Positions 38,801 to 52,368 of a stretch of 64,000 nucleotides of DNA are shown in pieces. This stretch comes from Onthophagus taurus (taxonomy: Eukaryota; Arthropoda; Insecta; Coleoptera; Scarabaeidae): the NCBI RefSeq assembly GCF_036711975.1, contig NC_091976.1:34906001-34970000 (forward strand), given 5' to 3'. Position 1 is the first letter of the stretch, and every line of letters begins with the position of its first letter. The position numbers and the translations under genes are program-made. Under the pieces are notes generated by a model. The model did not search any database. It was not told the DNA's origin and saw only the letters and a program-made list of their open reading frames with translations.

Positions 38801-40320
38801 ATTTCGCTTATCGAACGTTATTTTACTGGTAAGCAAATGTGCATTTTCATCGAAAGGTGAAAAGTGAAACGCAATAGGATATAGATGCACATATAGTAAA
38901 TATGTTATGTAGCTAAATATGTCGTGCACGTAACCTTTTTCTATTTTCAAAATCATTCTTTCAAATTCCATGAAACCAATTCGATATTTACGGTATTTAG
39001 GTGACTATGGAAACGCGCGAGGATTCTTTTAACAAATACTAAACGTTTTTGCGTTGCGAACATTATCTAAAACCGGTATTTTAAATAGTGTATTTGTGTT
39101 TGCAAAATAAACTTCGTGCTAGGTTCCATATACATATATGTATATATTTTTAAATTTAATTGGTTGGGAAATTTTCTCCCGTTTCCGACACGAAATCGAA
39201 AATAAAAATGATAACCACATTCGTTCGAAAACATATTGGCCATTATTTACTTAGTGGATGATATCTTAGATATTTTTATACGTTTAGGTTATTTATTTTG
39301 GGTTCCTCTGAAGCAAATAAATCATAAGACCCGTACAGATCTATGTCCTCTCAGGCGAGCGATAAGCTGCTATCTGTTTGACGAAAACCAGCCTCGATTT
39401 GATAACGCTCGCTTTAAGTACACCGGGAATATTCCCAAAAAAAGTAAAACGCATTTACGTCTTACTTTATTTTATTTTTTTTTAATTCATAAATTTGTTT
39501 TTAAACCGGGTTTAAAATCTACTTAATTTTAATTACATTTTTAAAACGTTTTATTCCTATTAGTATTGTTGTTTCTAAGTAAAACTTATTTAAAATCTAC
39601 TTTCTTTATTATCTTTAAAACGATACCAAAATAGAACAATAAAATTTTGTTTTTATCAATTATAGATACAGTATTGTATTCAAATTTTTAACAAATTATG
39701 ATTTAGATATCATTTGAATCGGAAAGAATTTTCGAGATTGTGATAAAGACTTGCCTTCTTGGACACAAAGATAAATCGGCAGATGAAAAGGAGACAAAGC
39801 TGGTCTATTAATAAGGTGATTGTGTAGCACTAGAATACGGCGGGTCGAGTTTATCAAACTCCAGCAGCGTAAACGCGAGGTATATTTCACTGTAAGGTAA
39901 CGTGATATTGTCCAGTCTCAGTTGACCGCTAAAGCAGAATAATGGAGACACTTTCAAAAATGAAATACTATCATATTGAATTAACCAATTGTATTGTACT
40001 CTCCCTTTAATGTTTCCGCAATTAAATTTTTTTTTAAATCCTTCGGATATAGGCTAGTAAATAAATATCTGTTAATAACTCGACTAAAATTCGATTATCG
40101 CTTTCAAAATTATTCCTTATCAATAGAGGTCTGGTTTACTTGCTTTAACTTTAACCCTTCTTTACTTATCATCTGTCGATACAAACACACCGCGACGTTT
40201 AGGTTTTGTAAAATCTCAAATGGTAGACAACGCGACTAAGCGCACGTAATAATTTAATATTTTTAAAAATAATCACCAAGAAAAACTTCATTCTTCATCG
40301 TATAAGTCGTTTCATAAAAC
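26841..40320. other. Gene-poor AT-rich stretch
   Basis: I see no credible exon, RNA gene or intact mobile element. Frames up to about 113 codons (for example 33336-33632, 37606-37947, 28059-28358) have no family features and codon use like the surrounding DNA. A poly-A run lies at about 31184-31205. Small palindromes exist (34823-34863 with a 10-bp stem; 36696-36732). A CTCF-like word occurs at about 37130. It could be intergenic or a large intron of a gene whose exons lie outside the window. Confidence 0.5.
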
Positions 40321-40640
40321 GTCGTTTCATGAATATTTTAGGTTGCGCCAGAGAGCGCTCGACAAAGATATTTAAAGAGGGAGTGAGATGAAACTCACAA
40401 GAAACCGATCAACTCATTCTGCCATATAGCGATTGTAGTGATTTTATAGCAATAACAGGCTTGGTCAGTCAATAGACCGCTCGAAGCGTATGTATGTGTG
40501 TCCCGTGGGGCTCGGCGGGGGGCCAAGAGGTTCGAGGGGAGATCCCCGTTCAGAACGGGTTGACTTCCGCGGAGTAAATCCAAGGAGAACTGGCTGAAGC
40601 ACCAACCCAGCAGCATGTTGTCTGGTCCACAGAAAGATTG
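40321..40640. other. GC-richer island, no gene recognised
   Basis: This block stands out from its AT-rich surroundings, with a GC-rich core at 40500-40590. The minus strand is open for 102 codons (40703-40395) but the translation matches nothing I know. A promoter, a conserved non-coding element, an unrecognised exon or a TE fragment are all possible. Confidence 0.35.
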
Positions 40641-41403
40641 CTTCAGATCCGTATTTAGTTTTAACTTATTTACATTTCCTATTTCATTTATAAATTCATT
40701 CAAAATAGTATTTTATTTAAAAATGTCCTTTTTGATTTATAAAATATTTTCTTTTTTTGGAAATTTTACTGTTTACCGATTTTTCTTGCGATTTTAACAA
40801 TTTCTTGCTCGATTCGGTTCTGTATTCAACACTCGCAGCGCCTTGCATCACGTCGGCCCTCTTATATAAGCTATAAGGATACCCACATATCTTGTAATTA
40901 ATCGTACGGAACTGGTAATATGCGTCGCTTGGTTTTTTGTTTTGGATTGAAGAAGAACTGGTCGTCGTTACATTGTAAACCACCCCGCTTCACCTCCTCC
41001 CCTACACGATATAGGGTCGGCTGTCTAATGACTGGGCCAAGTTGTTTTGGAATACTAATGAGAAAAGAGTTCAGAACGAAACCCAGATTAATTTCGACAT
41101 AGTCAAATGAAAGTCAAGCTTCCAAACTTTAGTTTGACGTAAAAATCATTTCGTAAATTTACTAATCAATAATATATAATCTTGTAACATAGAAATTATT
41201 TTTAATTTAAGAACTTTTTCTGATTTACTCCAGATTCTTCTTAGCTTACATTAAACGGCGGTGGAATTAAACATTAAATTATTTTAATTTAATACCGCAA
41301 TTCATCCGAGAACGAAAAAACGTCAGCAAAAATAGCTTGAGGCAAATTATAGTCGCAAAGGATAAAATAAAACAAGAAAAAAACATTTAGACGCTGCCAA
41401 TGA

Positions 41404-41489
41404 GGAAGCTCGTTTCTACCACTTTCTAAAGTAATATTATATTAAATATGCGTAATGGTCTAAAGGGATAAAACAAGAAGCGAGCTTCC
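41404..41489. ncRNA. Candidate hairpin RNA (miRNA-like), unproven
   Basis: GGAAGCTCGTTTCT at 41404-41417 pairs over 14 bp (one G-U) with AGAAGCGAGCTTCC ending at 41489. Inside, after an internal loop, CC-CTTT can pair with AAAGGG. The total length of 86 nt suits an insect pre-miRNA, but the lower stem does not continue outside the hairpin and the loop is large. Both strands can form it. Confidence 0.25.
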
Positions 41490-44399
41490 AACAAGATTTA
41501 TCGTGATGGAAATTTGCGTCGTTGACATTTTCGAATTTTTATAAACCAAATGAAGGTTATTGTTAAGAATAAAATTTGCTACTAATTTTTTTTTCTAAAG
41601 TATTCCGAATCCCGTGCTATATATCAGTGCACTATAAAAGTGGAATGGATGTCTTAGAAAATTATTTTTAAAATTGGAAGGTTTATAAAGGAAAATGGCG
41701 TCTAACTTTAATGGTGAGAAGTGGTTGTGAAAATAACTTTAGTTTATGAGTTATAATTTTTTGAATTCTTTGGAACATCAATCTGCAAAACTAATCGGGG
41801 TGATTCTCCCGTTTCTGTATGCATTTAAAAAAATAAGTATATTTTCTATGTATATGTGTTCATACATATATCATTTAGGTTCAGTTAATATTTTTTTTTC
41901 ATTTAGTTCTTGTTGTTCCTTTTTAATACGTCATTGCTGTGTTCCGTAGAGCAATGTCCACACATTTCTAACATATTCTGTATACGATTACAATCGCACC
42001 GTCACATGAATAATGCAAGAATTTAATGTAAAAACTTCTATGGTATAGTAACGGAATGATAATTGCTAATTAATTTATTGTTAATTCTCGCAACCGAACA
42101 AAATGATCCATACGGTGATATAAAAAATAAAGAGTGTAAATTAATCTGATTGCTGTTTTTTTATTTTTTTATCATGATAATGTCAATTTTTAAAAACAAC
42201 CACTCATGTGTTTATTATCTATTTTATTCCCATCGAGATGATGGTATAAGTATTAGAAACTTTAGAAATAAAATTCTTGAAAGTTGAGTAAGCTTAACAA
42301 ATTATACTATAATTAATAGACTATTTATTTTTTAAAATAGAAAATCAACAGATATATATTTAATAGTATCAATAATATTCGCTAAAAATTTTTAGAAAAG
42401 GCAAATTAATGAAAAGCCTCGACGGAGAAAAAGTTATCAAATTTGTCTTTTAAAGAGTGTAAAATCACTTTCGCTGTACTTTCTTCGGTTGGAAAGTGGC
42501 TCTATTATTACGGTACATAATCTGATTGACGACGATTCAAGTTCAGCCAAGTTTTTTCTTTCCTAAACCGTTAAAAGATTACGCAACTTTTTTTCTTTTA
42601 ATCGAGTAGATTTACGTCTTCACTTTCCACGGAAACTGTAAAACATCAGGTCGAGCTAAAAGACGGAGAGAGCTAGAAGAGAAAAGGACACGAAATAAAA
42701 AAAGGCGTACAAACTCACGACTGCCATCTCACGTGATCCAAGGTACTTTGTGCATTAAGTCCCTCACCAAAGTGCTGGAATTAATGGGGGACGATAAATT
42801 AAATCTCTCGCCGGATTTGCATTAATCAGCGATAAGCTTTGGGTTTATCTCGGGGCACTTTTAAGCAATATTAATGTTTTGGAACGTATGTTCATATGTA
42901 AACGGAATATAGATATTGTTCAAACTGTGATTGGGAGTCTTCGATGACGATCCCATTCATCTTTCAATTCGACGCCGGAGCGACGACACTAGCAATACCT
43001 ACATACTGGGTTTCCTATGAGGAATAAATAATGTCTTATTGAAAGAACTTAATTTATATTAGGTTGAAACCGTCGCTTTAATGGTTGTACAGGTGGTTTA
43101 CATAAAAGTGTAAAAGAAAAAAAAATACATTTCCATACACGGTATGTCACCTCAATCCTTCAGTTTGTAATTGCCGCATTAATTATGTATCCAGATAAGA
43201 TACGTATATGCCCACGTAATATCATTGTTCTGAGAGAATACAAGTTCGAATGATGCCCGCGGGCGACCTTTTTACTGTAAGATTGTTTGTGTTTTGCGAA
43301 TGAACGCGAAGTTAGCGGCAGTAAATAACGTTTTTTCTTTATCGTGACGCATACTCTATGTTAATTTAATTGATCTTTGTACGTGGTTCTTCTGCGTTTG
43401 ACAATTTATTCGACGCTATTCACCTTCCTTTTTATAAACAACACAGAAACAAGCAACTTAGAACTGTGGAAAGAACTTTAAATTTTATCATCAAAATTTC
43501 TTAAAATCAATCCACTTTCAACATAGGATGACGGTCGAATATTCGTTTAATACCGCCATAGATTTAATTAACTTTATTGATTGTTACTAATAAACACCTT
43601 TTCTAACAGTTTTTAGGTGTCTGCTATTGTAAATTATATTCGTGATGTCGCATCGCTAAACGTTCACATTTAACGGCATCATTCAACATTCGTTCTGTTC
43701 GAAAACAAAACTATAAAGTTTTTACGGCCGCACCGTGTTCGCAACGATCAGAATGATGTAGAGATTTATTATGGTCAATGCGTTCCACGGAATTATTATA
43801 TTTATTTATATTTCATTTCGTAAATTCCAAAGAATTTTCCCTTTTATTAGTCACCTCCGCAATATTTTCTTTTCACTCTCCTATAATTAAATCTTTGACA
43901 TTTTGTTGATCTCGGGTTCTCCGTCTCTTTCTTTTCCTCCTTCTTTGGACGACGACTCTTAATTACACAAAAACCAAGTATGGTTCGTTGGAAAATTAAT
44001 TTATTCGAAACTATAGGAGTACCTGTTTGGGCGTTTCTCACTCGATTAATCGATTTCTGAACGCGTTTTATTTTATTTTTAACAATAAATGTAGGAACAT
44101 TAACGATTCTATTCAATAAGGCTACGTATTTAAATAGGGCAATGTTGACGCTAGTAAAAAAAATCGAATAAATACCTTGCACATTTGCCTACATTTTTCT
44201 TTCTGAAAAAAACTACATAACAATAATAAATTATTGTTTTAAAACTAATAATAGAACGGATATTGCGTCGTAGAAAACAATGGTTCATCAAGCGATAAAG
44301 ATAAAACCACAGAAGTAAGATTGTTAAAGTCAAGTTTTTAGAAAAATAAAATTCTTCGATTGGTTGGATTCATGCACCACTCACAATCGGAATGTTATT
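41490..44399. other. Non-coding stretch with a homeodomain/POU-site-rich block
   Basis: No exon is seen. The block 42715-42840 contains a perfect octamer ATTTGCAT (42815-42822) overlapping ATTAATC, several CATTAA/ATTAAT words and a CACGTG E-box near 42731, in sequence of more even base composition than its flanks. The rest is AT-rich without visible features. The frame at 43847-44182 is lysine/arginine-rich low complexity. Confidence 0.4.
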
Positions 44400-44530
44400 T
44401 AAGAATAGACGGGGCGTCGCGACGCCGATCGCTTATTGGACGTCGTTTTCTGGCAACCTTATTGGTCGGCGTCGTAATTACTTTCTGAGTTTACGGCGCA
44501 GGCCAACGTCCTCTAATCGATTCGATAAGA
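44400..44530. promoter_or_regulatory. GC-rich palindromic block with two CCAAT boxes
   Basis: A perfect 14-bp palindrome GGCGTCGCGACGCC (44413-44426) is followed by two inverted CCAAT boxes (ATTGG at about 44435 and 44461), and GACGCCGA is mirrored by TCGGCGTC at about 44466. This looks like a regulatory element, possibly a promoter reading to the left, but no transcript can be shown. Confidence 0.3.
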
Positions 44531-47500
44531 GTGGTTTATTAACGAGTTTATCTAGTTGAAATAAAAAACGAAAAATCTCGTTTAAACAATGTCGTACTGT
44601 CACCGAACAATTTGTAAGAAGATAACGATAGCGGTTTATGATCAGATCTAACTTGTTAGAACCTTGTTTGAAAACAAATTTGGATAGAAAATAAAAATGT
44701 ACCGACTTAAAAAAAATTGGTATAAATATTTAACCAAATATGTACAAGTACGGTGTTGAAGTACTCAAAAAACACATTACATGTGTAGGTAACTAAACGA
44801 GTTTTCAATTACGACGTTCTATTCAGAGTCTCCCACATGAACAACAGCTTCTAAATTTATATCGCTTTATTTATTATTTAACAACTTCGTAATTTTCTCG
44901 ATAAAGATATTGTTTATCGTAAAATATTAACACGTCCATATATTGCTGAGCAATAAACTCCTCTCTTATCTAACATATTTACACTGTTTTTTCCTTAGAA
45001 CTCACAATCAACTTAAATATTTCGAAATGTGGTTCGCCTCGTTTTATTTTATTCCAAGGAATTGTAAATCAAACGAAAATGTTCTTTGTGGTTATTCAGA
45101 AAGAGGATCGTTGTCGAATAGGTATTGACCGAAATCATCGCGCTCTTCGTCGATATTCAATTCAACGTTATGCAAAGGAAAACGAAGACGTACAAGAGAA
45201 GTTTGAAACGCACTCTCAGCATTAATATTAATGACACAAAGTATAAATAAACGTCGGTGGCGAGGGCTTTCCCTGTTGTATTGACGAAAATATACACGTT
45301 TACTTGCGGTGAATTCTAATAAAGTTATCCTCTTTGTTGTTTCACGATAAAATCTTTCTATTTTTGTCTGATTGTAGTGATGTTGACTTATTTATGTTAA
45401 CTTAAAATCTATTGCGCTCTCGGATGGACTATGAAACCTTGTTTAATAACTTAAACAATACTCGTTTAATACAACTAATATGCTCGTTTTATCTAATCAG
45501 AAAATTATGATCATCAACTTTTATTGCATGATATACAAGATCCATAGCGGGTCGTAAAACTGTAGGCAAATACTTTTTCTTATGGAAAACTACAAACAAC
45601 CACTTAATTCTTTTATTTATAGCTAATTGTTTTTTCCTTATCTTCTAATTATTGTTTTGTTCGTGTATAGACCTACGACACTAAAACAAACAAATTTACA
45701 AAATTTAATAAAAACATATATTTTATAAAATATAGTGTGATTAAAGTGTGGTAAGTCTATTAGTGAAAACAAGGTTAGTTTCATTATTTTCTTGCAAATG
45801 ATAGCGAGAGTGAGCTGGTTCTTTGCTCAACTGGCACCGATGAAAGTTTGCGTGTTCACATAAAAATTACTTTCTATTTTATTCTCTTAATTCTTAACTC
45901 AAGTTGTTATCATAAATATTTAATATCGTCACGATATTATATCATCACCATGAAACGTTATAAATATAAGCGTTCTATGAATTAATTTTTTGTTTTTATC
46001 CTTAACCTTTTTCTTTATATTTCGTTGAGCACGCTTTCTTGGAACGTATTAGCAGCGGTTTCATTATAAACGTAACATTAGACCGTGTTAAGCTCAAAAC
46101 CTTTAAAAAATCTATGGAATAAAACGTATGTTCGACAGATGATTGCGCTTGAAATTTTGAAGTCACTGTATTAAATAATATAAAAACATTAATTCAGTAA
46201 AACTTGCTGTAAAAGAAACACATGATGTGCTCATTCCAGTTGAAACCTCTCTTAATTTTAGTCAATGCTAAAAAATAGTATTAATTATTTACTTATCGGT
46301 TTCCAATTACATAAAACCAGCAAATAATTTTTCCATTGCCGAGTGGAAATAATTAAACCGCACCATAAAAAAACACGTACAGGGCATTGTCAGATTAGTA
46401 ACCGATCTATTTATAGAGCTACTGTGTTATTCAAATGACATTTTCTTGTGTGTAGTTCGAACGATAAACGGTTCCATTATTAGCGGAGCTTATCAAGATC
46501 ATCCTTGAAGGGAAAACGTTGGCTCGACATCGAAACATTTCCAACGTTTTATTTATTTTTCTTTAATTTTGAACTTTTAATTTTTTGTTTCCGTAAATTA
46601 ATAACGATTTTATCCTTAATCTAACCAACGCAACGTTGAGATATTAAGATTAACCAATTTAATTATCAGCTTATCTTAACTTAGTAAATCGTCGGTCAAG
46701 ATTAATTTATCGATATCTTTGAAACTGATGTTTTATTCATACACGGACGTAGCAAATTTAAGTGTATCTCAAAAGAGGTACACTTTAGTTAGATCTCGAT
46801 GCTATGAAATTGATACTCTCTAAGAACAGCAACTGCGTGTACAGACAAATAAGGAAACTTGCGTCAATAAGGGAGCCACAACACTGCTGGACACACGTCC
46901 GTCTTTCTGTGTTGCGCGTTGAATGAAAGGCCTAGGCGGAAACGGGTTCAAATAAACATATGGCGAGAGCTTTAATCGAACATTCTGCATTGTCAACGTA
47001 AAACGAATCGCTTCTCTTAAGCTGCTGCCATCTTCCCGCTATTACAGAGACGAGAATATAGTTACGTAAATCAAATTATTGCAGTTCTTCAATTCATTTC
47101 CGTATTATTATGTTCTATTTGATTTATCCTTTTTTTTGTATGGAAGGTTAAAAACAACCAACCAGGAAGTTGTCAATAAGAAAAATCGAATGCCAAGGAC
47201 CGATTTGGTAAAAGTTGATTTTCTTTGTTTACATAATATCGTATTTGAGGTGCCAAAAAGTGAAAGCTTCAATTCTGCGAGTATAAAACACAAAAAAAGC
47301 AGCTCAACAACAACGCCAAAGAGAAATTATAAAGCTATTGAACAGGATATCCTGTCGTTTATAGAAAACGTAATAATCGCACTTAATGCAATTATTTACA
47401 CTTGAAGATTTGTTACGTAATTTTAATATACTTTTTAATTTTTTGAAAAGATTTAACTTTAGTTAAACTTATTATTACTTAAAAAGACGAGATGTTTAAA

Positions 47501-50500
47501 TATTTCGCGTCACAACGAAACTTGTTTTGCTCTCCAACACGAAAGAAAAAGCTGCACTTTAACCTCTCTTTATTAACGCGAGCATTTAGATTACTACATT
47601 CACATCGGAGAAAGAAGAGATAAGATGACGTTCGTATAGCAAACAACTTGCTTATTAAATGCTCAAATGGTCACTGATAGTCTCGGCCTTTTACTTATAA
47701 ATCCGAGAAAGGCAGATTGTTTTAACACCGTCAACGAAACAGTCTGATGTTTATAAAAAACCACTTATCCTTATCAATCTCTTTAATATGTAAAAAAAAG
47801 CGATAGACGTGTAGACGATACGACCGAGGGTTATCGGCTATATAAAAATATTAATAAACGATACCCTATCTTGACGTAAATTTATGTGTGCGTGAGAGAT
47901 TTTTTTTTTATTTTTATCGCAAAAGAAACGAGAAACCCTATCATTAGGAGTGTTTTTCCTGGTGAAAACACAAAATTATAGTTCTCCGTCGCCGTCTAAC
48001 GTTTTTCTAAAAGTCTTTTTTTTAATTTTTTACTTTTGCAAACAGCTGATAATCCTGTTCAGCAGGTGCTTGCAAGTTCATTACTACTTACTACCCGCTA
48101 TCCTTGATGATGGGCGTCCATCTTCCTTCACGTATGTAAAATTTTTGTAAGCGGGATTTCCTTATCTCCGGTCTCTTAATTAGTATTAATTGGCCGCGTT
48201 CGCGGTGACAACCACACCGGTGTCATCTATAGACATTTGCGCAACTACAGTAAGACGAAAACAAACATCGCGCTGCCGCCGCACCTCCAACTCTCGTATG
48301 TGGTCGTATTGGACGGGCAGGTTTCACTTTTTACCTTACGGACTCCGTTCTACACGGGTTCGAACATTTTTCCTAAATTTAAAAAGTGAAACGTAGGGTC
48401 CAACACACTCAGGGCACACCAAAGCAACCTCAAGAAGAATGAACGATATGTGTGTATGTATAATGTTTCAATAACTGTTGTGAAATTAAAAAAAATAAAA
48501 CAAAATTATAAATCATCTCTTGTTCCTACTTACTCTAATCGGTTCACAGAACAAATTTACCAGAAGACAAAAGTGTTAATTTTATCAACTTGAATTATGA
48601 ATTGCAAATAGTTGCTAAAGATTTTTCGATGAATTGAAGAGGAAGAAACATGTCCGTCTTGACGAAGTCCATCTATAAATTCTCATTAAGCGCGGTTAAA
48701 GAACAGCAGCGAAATGATATGACCTTCGCGCGAACAGGTACGTTTCTCGACTAGAAAATGGCCGAGTAATGAGCTGAGCAAGACGAATTGAATGTTGTGC
48801 TAGGCATTTAATAGACGGATGACTGGCGATCCGAGAATGGCATAGGGTTATTAGGCCGCGATCGAAACGGTAACATTACCCTAGAGGAAATAAAGTTTTC
48901 TCGCACCGACAACGGATTAAGCGGTCTTTCTATAAAAAGTGTAAGATAACTGAGTACGCTGGGTGTGGCTAAATACAACTAACTTTTGATTCTACCATAG
49001 AACATACATATATTTAACAATTCTAAGATATAATTTGAATCTTTTTTGTATTTGATATATTAATTGATCACCCCGTATAATTACATATAGGGTGTTCGAA
49101 AAGGTATTCTAGGTACTATAAATAAAAAAGGCTTTTGTAGGCTTCCAAGAAGTGCCGCGCAGCCGTACCGAACGAATTTACGACGGTTTTAGTGCCGAGT
49201 ACGCGCGCGACAATGAGCCAGGCTCGGCCCGTTTTATTACAGATTGGACGCGTACCGTGATCGGAGCTTGATCGTAAAGATGATACGACTGTGCACTTTT
49301 TAATTAGTATTTTTTTCCATTGGCGGTTTTGGTTTCAACAGTACAGCAATACAACGAAAATATACCTACTATAAAAAAAAACCCTTCAGCGTGGACGAAA
49401 ATCGTTCCGGATCAAAATTATACCTAAAATAACAATAAATAAATTAATGACAAGACTGAATTTCTCTGTGTAATCTCTTGAATTTTTTTTTAATTGAGAG
49501 AGTAGCAAATGTCAAGACGATATCGTTTATAATTGGCCGACAATCGTTCATCCGGCGAGTGACAGCCGGGTTTCGATTAGTACTCGGACCCATTTTTACA
49601 AAGAGACTAAGAGCAGAAGGAGAGCTTAACATGCTCCACTTCAGGAAGATATAGATCATTTGTTGTTAATAAACGTCCCGGTTTCTCGCGGCGATGATAT
49701 ACGGCGAAAACGGTTTTTGTATCGACTCGAGTCGTATTTTAATTTATTGACAAACAAGAAAACGAACAGATTTTTTTTTATTTCCACTTCTACGCACGGT
49801 AATGATAAAACAACGGCTGAATTGCGAGGAACTTTGTTGAGTCTCTGTTCGACTAGCGCAGTTATTTTAAGGATTCGAATGAATAATGAAATTGTTGGCA
49901 AGTTATGTAACGATAAGAAAGTGGAAAGGCGAACGGGAATGTTTAAAGAAATTCTATGGAAAGTATTCGAAAGTCCCTGTAATTTCTTTCTAAACAATTA
50001 TTACTTGAAAAAATAATCTTATTTTGTTTTAACATATTGATGAATTTTCAACAAATATGAAACTTTGGCTGATTAAATTAACATTTTATTAACATCCTTG
50101 ATACTTGAACATTTTATGTGTAAATATGCGTTTTTATAATGATAACGGCCACTTAGCGTAAAATTAGTGTAGAGTTAATTGAATTTTCCCTAAATACATA
50201 ATTTACCTATATCATTTAAATATCAATACCATGGAAAATGCTAAGACTTTAAAAACGGTGTTATAGTAAAACTTGATAAGTTTCAGCACTATTTAGGAAC
50301 GTAGTAGCCATCGTATGTTTAAATCATTTTATCGTCAGAAACGCACGACCACATGTTACTAAAATTCCGTTAACTTTCCTAATATCTTCATGAGTTTCAT
50401 GTTTTAGTGATTCATTTGTGGTTCATCATTGGAAATAACGTTGATTTTTTTAAATTTTTTTTAATCATTGTTGCGTTCGTATTAAGAAAAGGATTTGGCT

Positions 50501-52193
50501 GGTCGACGACATAGAATACAAAAAAATACAAGTACACATTTAGCCACAAGTAATTTCGTTCGGAGGTTTATGCCGACATTTTACGAGTGCTGTAAAAATG
50601 ACTTTAAACGTTCGCAGTTTGCTTTTAAGGCAGTATTTAAGCAACTTATTTTCTTATACTTTCACCCTGCTGATTACATTGTTTTTTTTTGTTAACGCAG
50701 AGATTTTTTTTCATTTGTTGATTGGAAAAAGTTTTAACTCGCGAGATATCGATTCACGTTTCCTGGATAAGAAAAAAAAACCTGTTTTTGTTTGCGAAGG
50801 AAATCCTTGATATTATGCGTTACCTTCTATACAGTGGTAATTCTTTCGTTCAATAAACAACATTTTTTCCTGAATAAAATTTTAATTTCATTAGTTTTGT
50901 TCGATCAATGACCTTTTGAGAAAGGCAACGTATGCTGGTTGAAGTATTTTATATTAAAACTATATTTTTACTTTAGGTTATATATGAATAACAACCATTA
51001 AATATAAAATATATAACTTTTTAAATTTCCTATCCAATTTTCGAATAATAAAGTTTCCATTAAAACAAAAACGGGCGGTTTGCTACGACCCTAAACTTAC
51101 CCTTGGGATTAAACCAAAAAAAAAAAAACTTCCCGAAGAAGATAAATTTGCCTCCATGTCAAAACCAAACATTACCATACAAACAGGGGTCATCAAAGTT
51201 TTTTTTCAATGGTAAATCTTTGTAAAAAGCATTTTTCATAAAATTACAATAATTGCAAACCAATTTAAATATACGATAAAAATGATCGATTAAAACAAGC
51301 ATAAAAGATATTTGAAATGAAATAATAAAGCATAAAATAAATTTATCTCAAAAAATAATTGTTTGAGAAGCGCTGAGCCCGTCGCGATCATCTACAAGTG
51401 TGCTCTGAGGTTGAAAAGCAGTTTGGGCTCAGAGTCTAAATGGCCTGGCCTTATCTGCACGCAGGCAAAGTCCCTTTCTGTATATACGCCGCTGTAGGGT
51501 ATCTAAACTGATTTCCGCCTTCTCCCAAAGTATCTACAAGTGTTCACAGTTAACCAGTTGAAAAATCTTCTAAGATTAAATGCACCAGCGAGAGAAACCA
51601 ACTGGCCGTTTTGATCGGCATAAATCCCGAAATGGTGAAATTAAGGGGGTTCCACAAAAAAGAAGTGATGAAACAAAAAAATTATATCTTTTAAATTGAA
51701 TGTATTTTTAAATGAACTTATGTATGTACATCTATGTAGAAAATCGTCGTTACGAGAACGGCCCAACAAAAATAGTTCAATTAAACGGAGAGACCAGGAC
51801 CAGCTTACAATAGACGACACAGAGCAAAAACTAAGCGGTAATTTATCTCGATTGACGCCAGTACAGCTGGTAGCCAATTGTTTTTATTAAAAGTGACCAT
51901 CAGCGGGTCAACTCAAGACCCCATAAACCTCTATTAAGAGCCGTCTCGTTTGTTTTTGTCTTTTCTTCTTGAATTATTTTCGTTAAAAAGTTTAAAGCAC
52001 GATGGCTTTCGCAAACGTGACAAAATCCCGAAATCCCAAAATCAATTATCGCAGTCTTAAGTGGACGTGGTCCAAAATATACGAGCTTGTGTAAATTATG
52101 GTCGCAAGCAGCCGACGGCTTGCCATAAATTACTTCTTCTTATATGCGGTAAAGATACGAAAGCAGTTACTTTCTACTTAACCGACTGATATA
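44531..52193. other. Gene-poor stretch
   Basis: I see no recognisable gene. Open frames at 47079-47405, 49656-49997 (minus), 49660-50016 and 50495-50695 have no family features. Blocks with less AT bias lie at about 48660-48960, 49140-49280 and 51370-51620. The last has a minus-strand frame of about 88 codons with two stops that may be an old coding or TE relic. An inverted repeat at 48309-48403 is listed separately. Confidence 0.45.
48309..48403. other. Inverted repeat able to form a 95-nt stem-loop
   Basis: GTTTCACTTTTTA (48321-48333) is the exact reverse complement of TAAAAAGTGAAAC (48380-48392). Outside this, TTGGAC (48309-48314) pairs with GTCCAA (48398-48403) across a small internal loop. 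The 46-nt apical loop is GC-richer than the surroundings. Confidence 0.5.
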
Positions 52194-52368
52194 CAGTGAA
52201 ATTACCCTAACTCGAACTTCTATATCTCGAATTATCCTCTAAATCGAATAATTTTCGTAAGCTCAAGCGTTTGACTAGGCTTCAAATGTGTTTTCTCTAA
52301 CTCGAATTTTCCATAACTCGAAGTTTTCTTCCGCTCCCTTAGTGATTCAAGTTAGGAGAATTTCACTG
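52194..52368. mobile_element. 175-bp pogo/Tigger-like MITE with TA target duplication
   Basis: The ends CAGTGAAATTACCCTAACTC and, on the other strand, CAGTGAAATTCTCCTAACTT are terminal inverted repeats of about 24-27 bp. Each end abuts a TA dinucleotide (52192-52193 and 52369-52370), the duplication made by Tc1/mariner-superfamily elements. The CAGTG start with AACTCGAA-type subterminal words resembles pogo/Tigger relatives. The interior repeats AACTCGAA/TCTCGAAT several times and codes for nothing, so the element is non-autonomous. Confidence 0.8.

Noticed and set aside
49656-50016. Overlapping 113- and 118-codon frames on opposite strands
   Set aside because: Neither shows a motif or splice context; overlapping opposite frames of equal length suggest chance.
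51370-51640. Minus-strand frame of about 88 codons with two stops
   Set aside because: The phrases look coding-like but match no family I can name, so it is not listed as a pseudogene.
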